DNA of 10,664 nt. Origin: Candidatus Falkowbacteria bacterium RIFOXYC2_FULL_48_21. GTDB taxonomy: Bacteria; Patescibacteriota; Patescibacteriia; UBA11705; JABHMO01. The position numbers and the translations under genes are program-made. The notes under the pieces were generated by a model. That model had not been told where the DNA came from, ran no database searches, and was given only the letters and a program-made list of their open reading frames with translations. Shown here piece by piece: positions 5,886 through 10,664 of this stretch; the first letter of the stretch is position 1, and every line of letters starts with the position of its first letter. The stretch is taken from assembly GCA_001778275.1 (NCBI GenBank), contig MFGM01000016.1:1727-12390 (forward strand), given 5' to 3'.

Positions 5886-6418
5886 AATTGTTGAAAAAAT
5901 TCAATTTCTTCCTTGTCAACCTTGCAATCTTTATCACCGGCCGCCAACGCATACGGGATGTCATCCAAAAAGTTTGTGCCACGCCATGGGAACTCTTCAT
6001 GTGAAGCGTCTTCAATATATTTCGTGTTTTTATCGCCAAATCGCCGACAAACAATATCAAGCGTTTCCAGCTCACTCTCCTTGAAATAATCCTTATCTTC
6101 GTGTGAGAATGCCCGCGATACCTTCATTCGGCACATGTCCGAAATGTCCGACTTCTCGAATTGCACCGCGTCCGCCAGCTGTGCACTGTCAACATCGTTG
6201 ATTGCCTCGTTTACAAGATTAAGAATTGTTGACGGAATCGGCCCATGTTCCAAATTTACATAACGATCATAAGTTACCGGACAACCATATTTTTTCACAT
6301 GCAAAAAATCTAAAAAATAAAATAGTTTCATCAACTTAACCTTACCTAAAAATTTCCGGTCCGTATATGTACCAAAGTAGCGCAGTATGGCTTTTAGTTT
6401 TGCTATTGGGATACGCAT
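5882..6418 (-). CDS. Panacea-domain (DUF4065, SocA-like) antitoxin, 178 aa
   Basis: The Panacea/SocA domain neutralises a toxin encoded next to it; in Caulobacter SocA acts as an adaptor that delivers SocB to ClpXP. Here the family pattern is visible in residues 28-63: KLMKLFYFLDFLHVKKYG, then a region with YVNLEHGPIPSTI, matching the usual KLxKLLYF...GPV/IP layout. The C-terminal part (115-160) fits the family helix with LETLDIVCRRFGDKN and the signature SHEEFPWRGT at 139-148. Length 178 is typical. The ATG at 6418 has no Shine-Dalgarno site and lies only a few bases after the predicted transcription start, so the message may be almost leaderless. The gene is first in a two-gene operon and its TGA overlaps the partner's start by ATGA. 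Antitoxin function is inferred from the family. Confidence 0.88.
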   Translation of the reverse strand: MRIPIAKLKAILRYFGTYTDRKFLGKVKLMKLFYFLDFLHVKKYGCPVTYDRYVNLEHGPIPSTILNLVNEAINDVDSAQLADAVQFEKSDISDMCRMKVSRAFSHEDKDYFKESELETLDIVCRRFGDKNTKYIEDASHEEFPWRGTNFLDDIPYALAAGDKDCKVDKEEIEFFQQL

Positions 6419-6426
6419 ACGTGATC

Positions 6427-6439
6427 AATATAGCATATT
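6427..6439 (-). promoter_or_regulatory. Extended -10 promoter with overlapping palindrome for the toxin-antitoxin operon
   Basis: On the minus strand TGC-TATATT (6435-6427) is an extended -10 element. The -35 at 17 bp is poor (TTTTGT). The same bases form the inverted repeat AATAT-GCT-ATATT (6439-6427), a possible autoregulatory operator as is common in toxin-antitoxin operons. The start is predicted near 6420, just before the ATG at 6418. Confidence 0.45.
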
Positions 6440-6491
6440 CCATTAAAACACAAAACCGCGCAAGTCTGAAACGGATAACGATTTACTGATA

Positions 6492-6520
6492 TTGACAAAA
6501 TAATAGTTGCCGTTTAAAAT
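6492..6520 (+). promoter_or_regulatory. Near-consensus sigma70 promoter for the plus-strand gene
   Basis: TTGACA (6492-6497, perfect) and TAAAAT (6515-6520, five of six) are separated by 17 bp. The predicted start is near 6527. It drives the only plus-strand unit in the window and is divergent from the toxin-antitoxin promoter about 60 bp away. Confidence 0.78.
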
Positions 6521-6554
6521 AATCATATCGTCCAGTTCTTTTGTAAAATTGCCA

Positions 6555-6562
6555 AAAGGAGG
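6555..6562 (+). promoter_or_regulatory. Strong ribosome-binding site of the plus-strand gene
   Basis: AAAGGAGG is followed after 6 nt by the ATG at 6569. This near-perfect Shine-Dalgarno site fixes the start of an ORF too short for a typical ORF scan and supports translation from the plus strand. Confidence 0.85.
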
Positions 6563-6568
6563 CAAGCA

Positions 6569-6748
6569 ATGCAACAGCAAAATCTTGACGTGAGAAGTTT
6601 GACCGCAGAAGATTGCCGGAGACTGCTGGACTTTGTTGAACACGGACTGCCCGGAAAACCGGATGAGATTAGCGAGGATCAGGCCGGCATGATGGTGGCC
6701 GCCGCTTTCGACAAAGCGTGCGAACGCATGAAGCACTTTGCTCCATAG
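6569..6748 (+). CDS. 59-aa ORF: 5' part of the broken plus-strand gene
   Basis: This ORF has the strong ribosome-binding site at 6555-6562 and ends in TAG at 6746-6748. The peptide starts MQQQNLDVRSLTAEDC, is helical and mixed-charge, and has no membrane segment or recognised domain. After the TAG the same frame goes on for another 36 codons of similar helical character (AQKAKDLLNSKLQLGHIDRF), which suggests the stop is a mutation. It could still be translated as a separate 59-residue protein, because promoter, ribosome site and start are all intact. Confidence 0.6.
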   Translation: MQQQNLDVRSLTAEDCRRLLDFVEHGLPGKPDEISEDQAGMMVAAAFDKACERMKHFAP

Positions 6749-6870
6749 GCTCAAAAGGCAAAAGATCTGCTCAACAGCAAGCTTCAGCTTGGCCACATCG
6801 ATCGCTTTGCTGAAGCCATGGTACTTCTCTGCCCGACGTTGTTTCCGCGGAAGCCCTGAACGAATGGTTC

Positions 6871-7188
6871 ATGCTTGACCACAATCAGGTCACGTTTAAA
6901 CAGCTCTTCGGCACCAAGTCGCGCCCCAATTACTTCTTGGCCGACGTGACGGACAACGGCGAATTCTGGCGCACCATCATTGACAGCTTTTTCAGGAATG
7001 TCGGCCTTGAGCCGCGCGTCGAGAAGCATTTGCGCTCTTTGATCTCGCAAGAATCTCGGCCGGAAAAAAGACGCAATGGACCCTATGGCGTTTACGGCGG
7101 TCCGGGCGATGATGGCGGAGCCCTCATTCGCGGCGCTGATTTCGACTGGGGCAGACACCTTGCCGACTCGTTGCCGCGGTACAACTAA
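6871..7188 (+). CDS. 105-aa ORF: 3' part of the broken plus-strand gene
   Basis: The frame is open from just after the TGA at 6811-6813, and the first ATG is at 6871 (MLDHNQVTFKQLFGTKS). No ribosome-binding site precedes that ATG, and coding character extends upstream of it, so it probably is not a true start. The end is well supported: the TAA lies 8 nt before the terminator hairpin. The product is soluble with no recognised domain. It has an aromatic, acidic middle (FLADVTDNGEFWRTIIDSFF) and a Gly/Asp-rich C-terminus. An automated annotation would probably call it a separate hypothetical protein. Confidence 0.5.
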   Translation: MLDHNQVTFKQLFGTKSRPNYFLADVTDNGEFWRTIIDSFFRNVGLEPRVEKHLRSLISQESRPEKRRNGPYGVYGGPGDDGGALIRGADFDWGRHLADSLPRYN

Positions 7189-7196
7189 TACACACG

Positions 7197-7224
7197 AACC
7201 AGTTCGACTCTGAACTGGTTTTTT
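7197..7224 (+). terminator. Strong intrinsic terminator of the plus-strand unit
   Basis: AACCAGTTC-GACTCT-GAACTGGTT is a perfect 9-bp stem with a 6-nt loop. It runs directly into a six-T run, with more T-rich sequence after one C. It begins 9 nt after the TAA of the plus-strand gene. On the minus strand no U-run follows, so it acts in one direction. Confidence 0.92.
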
Positions 7225-7409
7225 CTTTGAAAACGTAATCCTCAAACAAGCCGGCCTACGGCCGCTTGAACATGCTTATCCGCCAGCTGAAGCCGACGGG
7301 AACTTAATTTCTTTTTTAATTTTCTCTTTTTCTTCTTGCCCAGAGCGAGCGTAGCGAAACAATCTCGCACTCCCTTTGCTCGCAATTTTAACTTGTAGTC
7401 CTGCGTTCG

Positions 7410-7444
7410 GACTTTTAACTTTGGACTTATGACTTTAGACTTGC
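7410..7444. repeat. Degenerate 7-bp tandem repeat, five units
   Basis: Five consecutive 7-base units fit the consensus GACTTTN: GACTTTT, AACTTTG, GACTTAT, GACTTTA and GACTTGC. A related copy (AACTTGT) lies shortly upstream at 7390-7396. The phase is exact across all five units, so it is a real tandem repeat rather than base bias. Confidence 0.65.
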
Positions 7445-7449
7445 CCGCT

Positions 7450-7475
7450 TCGACTCGATGGAATTATCGAATCGA
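7450..7475. repeat. Ten-bp hairpin just after the mrdA stop
   Basis: TCGACTCGAT (7450-7459) and ATCGAATCGA (7466-7475) flank a 6-nt loop and pair over 10 bp, with one G-U pair in the minus-strand RNA. It begins 18 nt after the TAG of mrdA. No U-run follows in that direction, so it is not a classical terminator; it may be a 3'-end stabiliser or a Rho-linked stop. Confidence 0.5.
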
Positions 7476-7493
7476 GGCGCGCGACTCTTGCTT

Positions 7494-9536
7494 CTATCTT
7501 GATACTTTGTATTGGCGAAAATACCAATTCAAAAACTCATTCGCCACCCTCGCCGTGATGCCACTGCCCTCGATGCCTTCTTCCACCAAAACAGTCACAA
7601 CGATCTCGGCATTATTATACGGCGCGAAGCAAGTGAACCACGCGTGCGGAATTTTTCCTTCACCCCATTGCGCCGTGCCGGTTTTCGCCGCGGCCGTGAC
7701 GGGCAAGGAATTCAAAATTTTGGCGCTGCCGATTGTTACGGCCTGCAGTAAACCTTGGCGCACGATATTTAAACTTTTCTCACTGATAAAATTAGACCGG
7801 ATTATTTCCGCCTTGTTCAACACCTCTTGTTTATTCTGCTGATCTAAATAGCGACTTAACAGCGTTGGTCGATAAAGCGTGCCGCCGTTGGCAAAGACTG
7901 ATGTGTAACTGGCCACCTGGAGCGGCGTGACTCGCAGATCGCCTTGACCGATGGCCAAATGATAAGTGTCGCCGACATACCAACGCTCTTGTTTAGTCAC
8001 TTCCTTCCATTCTTTCGTGGGCAAAAACCCGGGCTTTTCACTGGACAAATCAATGCCGAGCAACGCGTTCAGTCCGAATAATTCCGCGTATTTTTTTATT
8101 TTCTCAACTCCGAGACCGTCAAACTCGCCATAACCGCCGCCAATAATATAAAAAAATGTATTGACCGAATCGGCCAGCGCCTTGCGCACATCAGTAACGC
8201 CATGGCCGCCCGCTTTCCAATCAGGAAAAAACCACTCGCCGATTCTAATGCCGCCCACGCTAACAAAAGATTTGTTCTCGTTAATAATGCCTTCTTCGAG
8301 CGCCGCCGCCGCCACGACCGGTTTGAAAGTCGAGCCGGACGGATACTCCCCGCTCACCGCGCGATTGAAAAGCGGCTTGTCATCGTCCGTGAATAACGCC
8401 GCCAACTTTTTCTCATCAATGCCTTGAGAAAATAAATTATTATCAAATCCCGGCAAGCTGACCATGGCCAGTATCTGCCCGTTTTGCGGATTCAACGCAA
8501 TGGCTACCCCGCGTTTTTTACCGGCTACGGTCATATTATTTTGCAAACTTCGCTCCAGCGCCGCCTGAATATCCGCGTCAATGCTTAAAAATATGCTATT
8601 ACCGCGGAGCATTTCCTCACGCGCGATGATTTTGATCGCCTTGCCCGCCGCGTCCACCTCAAGTTGCTCGCGGCCAAATTGACCGCGCAACGCTTTTTCA
8701 TAAACATTCTCAATCCCAATTTTGCCGAGACTGTCATTCAACAAATATCCGTCACCGCGCAATTGACCGTATTCCGCGGCGTCGATTTTGCCGGTATAGC
8801 CAAGCACGTGCGCCAAACTGGTGCTTTTATGCTTGCCCGCCGGCGTGAAATAATCACGTTTGGCCGAAGTTTCGATGGTGACGCCGGGATAATTGGTGCT
8901 TTCAATCTTCATCTTGAGCGACCGCGCATAATCCAAACCATCGACCAAAAGCGCCGCCTCATAGTAACCCTTTTCCGATTGCTTGATGGCCAAAATCTTT
9001 TCCAACCGCGCGCTTATTTCTTCGCTCGGCAATTGCCGTTTGATCCAGGCCACCTTGCTCTCAACGGACGACGTCGAACCCAAAAAATCCACCGGCGTAA
9101 TATAGACATCAAAGTCGGGAATATTTTTTACCAGTGGACGAGAATTGACATCATATATAATGCCACGCGGTGCCGGCAGATAGGTCACGTGCAATCGATT
9201 TTTCTCCGCCAGGTTGAAATACGCGACACCCTCCATTATCTGCAACCGCGCGGCATAAAAGAATAGGCCACCCAAACACAAATAAATGCCCAATAAAAAA
9301 AACAATAACGACCGCTTGCTCACGCACAGACCTAAATAACTTTTATTATCCGTGCGGGCCAATTCATGCTCTGAAAAATCAATATAAGCTCCCTCGACCC
9401 AATGCCCACGTTCGCGATCGCGCAATCGTTGGTATGGAGCATCAAAATCGCCGCCGACAAAAAAAGACGCCTTATCGTTATCAGCGGCTCGTTTGATTCG
9501 CCGTTTGAACAGATACTCGAGAAGAAACATAATCAC
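7494..9536 (-). CDS. mrdA: Penicillin-binding protein 2, peptidoglycan transpeptidase of the elongasome
   Basis: This class B enzyme cross-links peptidoglycan during lateral wall growth together with RodA and MreBCD. One membrane segment lies at residues about 76-95. A pedestal/dimerisation domain follows at about 115-310, with RGIIYDVNSRPL at 124-135. The transpeptidase domain has all three motifs: STFK at 402-405 (active Ser402), SVN at 457-459 and KTGT at 618-621. The length of 680 is slightly above the usual 600-650 because about 75 residues precede the membrane segment. The first codon used here is a GTG at 9536, which overlaps the mreD stop as GTGA. An ATG two codons in (9530) is an equally good start, and neither has a Shine-Dalgarno site, so translation is probably coupled to mreD. 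It ends in TAG. No rodA follows in this window. Confidence 0.96.
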   Translation of the reverse strand: MIMFLLEYLFKRRIKRAADNDKASFFVGGDFDAPYQRLRDRERGHWVEGAYIDFSEHELARTDNKSYLGLCVSKRSLLFFLLGIYLCLGGLFFYAARLQIMEGVAYFNLAEKNRLHVTYLPAPRGIIYDVNSRPLVKNIPDFDVYITPVDFLGSTSSVESKVAWIKRQLPSEEISARLEKILAIKQSEKGYYEAALLVDGLDYARSLKMKIESTNYPGVTIETSAKRDYFTPAGKHKSTSLAHVLGYTGKIDAAEYGQLRGDGYLLNDSLGKIGIENVYEKALRGQFGREQLEVDAAGKAIKIIAREEMLRGNSIFLSIDADIQAALERSLQNNMTVAGKKRGVAIALNPQNGQILAMVSLPGFDNNLFSQGIDEKKLAALFTDDDKPLFNRAVSGEYPSGSTFKPVVAAAALEEGIINENKSFVSVGGIRIGEWFFPDWKAGGHGVTDVRKALADSVNTFFYIIGGGYGEFDGLGVEKIKKYAELFGLNALLGIDLSSEKPGFLPTKEWKEVTKQERWYVGDTYHLAIGQGDLRVTPLQVASYTSVFANGGTLYRPTLLSRYLDQQNKQEVLNKAEIIRSNFISEKSLNIVRQGLLQAVTIGSAKILNSLPVTAAAKTGTAQWGEGKIPHAWFTCFAPYNNAEIVVTVLVEEGIEGSGITARVANEFLNWYFRQYKVSR

Positions 9537-10072
9537 GTCTTGATTGTGTCGATAAAAGCGGCGCCAAACCGCCGACTCGAAGCATGAAAAATGAGAAATA
9601 AAAAGGAGACCAAAGCCAAATGCATCACCATCTGGATGACAAAATCGCCGCTTGCCGATCGACCGAGGCGATACACGAGTGCCACGTCATTCGTTTTGGC
9701 GAAGTACCTGGCCGCGGTATAAACAAAAATTACCAATGAATAAACAAGCGTAGCCAACGCCGTCAACATCAGCGTGGCGTAAAGTGACTTATTGGTCAAA
9801 AAACGCTGATAAACAAGATACACCGCCGACAAAGTAATGCCGGCGGCAATCATGATCGCCCCAAAAGGCAGTACGGAATACAATTCAAACAAAAATGCGC
9901 TGACAAGGCCGATCACCACACCCTGATAGAATTGAAATGCCACCGCCACAAAGACCACTGCCACCAGCCACACATTCATCTTGTCCATGCCAAAAGGCAT
10001 GAACGGCGCCACTGCCAGCTCATAGGCGAACACGCCCATGACCGCCAAAAAATAATAAAAGGCTTTCTTCAT
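9533..10072 (-). CDS. mreD: Rod shape-determining membrane protein MreD
   Basis: MreD is an integral membrane member of the elongasome that links MreC to the cell-wall enzymes. The 179-residue protein is almost entirely hydrophobic segments, about five or six of them (near residues 6-24, 32-53, 53-66, 70-89, 100-122 and 145-165), as expected for the family. Sequence conservation in MreD is low, so the call rests on hydropathy, length and position between mreC and mrdA. The motif-like stretch YQGVVIGLVSAFLFELYSVL fits the conserved G-L-x-G/D-x-Y region of MreD. The ATG at 10072 lies 2 nt after the mreC stop, with a modest AAGGA site inside the end of mreC. The stop overlaps the mrdA start. Confidence 0.92.
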   Translation of the reverse strand: MKKAFYYFLAVMGVFAYELAVAPFMPFGMDKMNVWLVAVVFVAVAFQFYQGVVIGLVSAFLFELYSVLPFGAIMIAAGITLSAVYLVYQRFLTNKSLYATLMLTALATLVYSLVIFVYTAARYFAKTNDVALVYRLGRSASGDFVIQMVMHLALVSFLFLIFHASSRRFGAAFIDTIKT

Positions 10073-10074
10073 GA

Positions 10075-10664
10075 TTATTTCCTTACGCCTTTGATAACAC
10101 TGACTAACGTCACCTTGCCAAAATTAACGGGCGAGGCCAAGGCAGCGCTCTGAAACATTTCCTCCGGTTCACGGTCAATCTTTTTCACTTCGCCGATAAT
10201 GATGCCGGCCGGAATCAGCTCCTCCAATCCGGACGTAACAACAATATCGCCCTCTTTGAACGCTTCCACTTGCGGAATCAAATTCATTTTTATTTCCAAA
10301 CCGTATTCCCCTTCCACCAACCCGCTGGTTTTGGCTTGATTTTGGACTTTGGCCGCCACACTTGACAAGTCATCATTAATCAGCAAAACCAATGCGGAAT
10401 TTTTACGCGTTTTAATAATTTTGCCGATGAGAAAACTACCCTGCCATCCCTGACCGGAAAGGCTATCCAATCGTGCGGCCAAAACCGGCTGGCCGACCAA
10501 CACGCCCCTCGACTCCCCCTTGTCCAGCACCAAAACATTGGAAATATTATCCGCGCCGTGCCCGACCACGCGCGCAATTTCAACATCATAGTCGCGCTTT
10601 TCCACGAGCTGCAATTGCGCGCGCAAAAATTCATTTTCGTTTTTGTCCTCCATGCAAATGCTGT
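10075..10664 (-). CDS. mreC: Rod shape-determining protein MreC, N-terminus cut by the window edge
   Basis: MreC is a periplasmic-type scaffold with one membrane helix, a coiled coil and a beta-rich domain that binds PBP2 and other elongasome parts. Here the end of the coiled coil is visible (ENEFLRAQLQLVEK) and then the full double beta-barrel region. This includes VARVVG-type start (EIARVVGHGADNISNVLVLDKG), GVLVGQPV, KTRKNSALVLLINDDLSSVAAKV, KTSGLVEGEYGLEIKM, EGDIVVTSGLEELIPAGIIIGEV and a final VNFGKVTLVSVI. An ATG occurs at 10653, but the frame stays open to the edge and the membrane helix is missing. The real start therefore lies beyond the window and this ATG is internal. The gene opens the mreC-mreD-mrdA operon as seen here; mreB may precede it. 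Confidence 0.93.
   Translation of the reverse strand, partial: SICMEDKNENEFLRAQLQLVEKRDYDVEIARVVGHGADNISNVLVLDKGESRGVLVGQPVLAARLDSLSGQGWQGSFLIGKIIKTRKNSALVLLINDDLSSVAAKVQNQAKTSGLVEGEYGLEIKMNLIPQVEAFKEGDIVVTSGLEELIPAGIIIGEVKKIDREPEEMFQSAALASPVNFGKVTLVSVIKGVRK

Larger units (their letters stand above)
6569..7188 (+). pseudogene. Broken plus-strand gene of unknown family: one internal stop and one frameshift
   Basis: Three segments read as one protein of about 206 residues. Residues 1-59 end at TAG (6746-6748). The same frame continues to GHIDRFAEAM (about 6820). From there the coding character moves to the -1 frame as GTSLPDVVSAEALNEWF and continues to the TAA at 7186-7188. The shift must lie between 6814 and 6856, between stops in the two frames. 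No slippery heptamer is visible there, and TAG is a normal stop in this genome (it ends mrdA), so decay or a sequencing error is more likely than recoding. The unit keeps a consensus promoter, a strong ribosome site and a strong terminator, so any decay is recent. The sequence is soluble, Trp/Phe-containing and Gly-rich near the end (GPYGVYGGPGDDGG). I do not recognise a family. Confidence 0.6.
7225..7493. other. Gene-free, repeat-rich intergenic stretch downstream of mrdA
   Basis: I see no gene here. The stretch holds a small palindrome GGCC-TAC-GGCC (7253-7263), a pyrimidine-rich tract (about 7307-7339), and nested inverted arms GCGAGC/GCTCGC (7345-7350, 7378-7383) with inner GCGA/TCGC. A heptamer tandem repeat (7410-7444) and a 10-bp hairpin (7450-7475) follow. 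Two transcription units converge here: the plus-strand unit ends on its left, and the mrdA operon enters from its right. Confidence 0.6.

Noticed and set aside
6746..6748. TAG read as an amino acid (stop reassignment)
   Set aside because: mrdA ends in TAG right after its normal C-terminus, and no other gene in the window has an internal TAG, so a general reassignment is unlikely.
6443..6796. 117-aa minus-strand frame upstream of the antitoxin gene
   Set aside because: It covers the plus-strand promoter and ribosome site, has no start signals and does not look like a protein family.
6814..6856. Programmed -1 ribosomal frameshift in the plus-strand gene
   Set aside because: No X-XXY-YYZ slippery heptamer and no obvious downstream stem were found in the interval, and there is a separate in-frame stop upstream.
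6784..7245. Uninterrupted 153-aa minus-strand frame opposite the broken plus-strand gene
   Set aside because: The plus strand has a consensus promoter, a strong ribosome site and a terminator placed just after its stop. The minus frame would start inside that region with no ribosome site and has low-complexity Arg/Ala/Ser composition typical of an antisense shadow.
1..10664. CRISPR array, insertion sequence, integrase or prophage genes
   Set aside because: No regularly spaced direct repeats of CRISPR length, no transposase or integrase-like frame and no terminal repeats with target duplications are visible.

Overview
The window looks like a chromosomal segment of a small-genome, uncultivated-type bacterium, most likely Patescibacteria/CPR. 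This is inferred from style only: compact, mostly co-directional genes, many proteins with no recognised family, a large cytoplasmic transglutaminase/von Willebrand fusion, and short intergenic palindromes and degenerate tandem repeats. No rRNA or other taxonomic marker is present. The code appears standard. TGA ends mreD, both genes of the toxin-antitoxin pair and two small ORFs, TAG ends mrdA, and TAA ends greA, mreC and the large fusion gene.

Almost everything is on the minus strand, so it reads right to left. At the right edge is a cell-elongation operon: mreC (cut by the window edge), mreD and mrdA/PBP2, with a 2-nt gap and then a GTGA overlap. About 270 bases of repeat-rich intergenic DNA follow. 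Next is the only plus-strand unit (6492-7224). It has a near-consensus promoter, a strong Shine-Dalgarno site and a textbook terminator, but its reading frame is broken by a stop codon and a frameshift.

Divergent from that unit is a two-gene minus-strand operon. A Panacea/SocA-like (DUF4065) antitoxin overlaps by ATGA with a 133-aa partner of unknown family, the presumed toxin. The partner's stop codon lies inside the -35 box of the greA promoter. greA then has a leader of about 87 nt with two hairpins. Left of greA is a small operon of two membrane proteins joined by an 18-codon ORF that overlaps both neighbours by ATGA. It ends in a good intrinsic terminator.

The left third is a second operon with its own consensus promoter and an inverted repeat in its leader. 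It encodes a 962-aa soluble protein combining a transglutaminase-like protease fold (complete Cys-His-Asp triad) and a VWA domain (MIDAS present). A 305-aa charged, helical partial protein follows and runs off the left edge. MoxR-type AAA+ ATPases commonly pair with VWA and transglutaminase proteins, so this is the most likely place for an undescribed system. The ATPase itself is not visible here.

Three promoters share the same form: TTGAC(A/G), a 17-bp spacer, then a TA-rich -10 (TATGAT, TATATT, TAAAAT).
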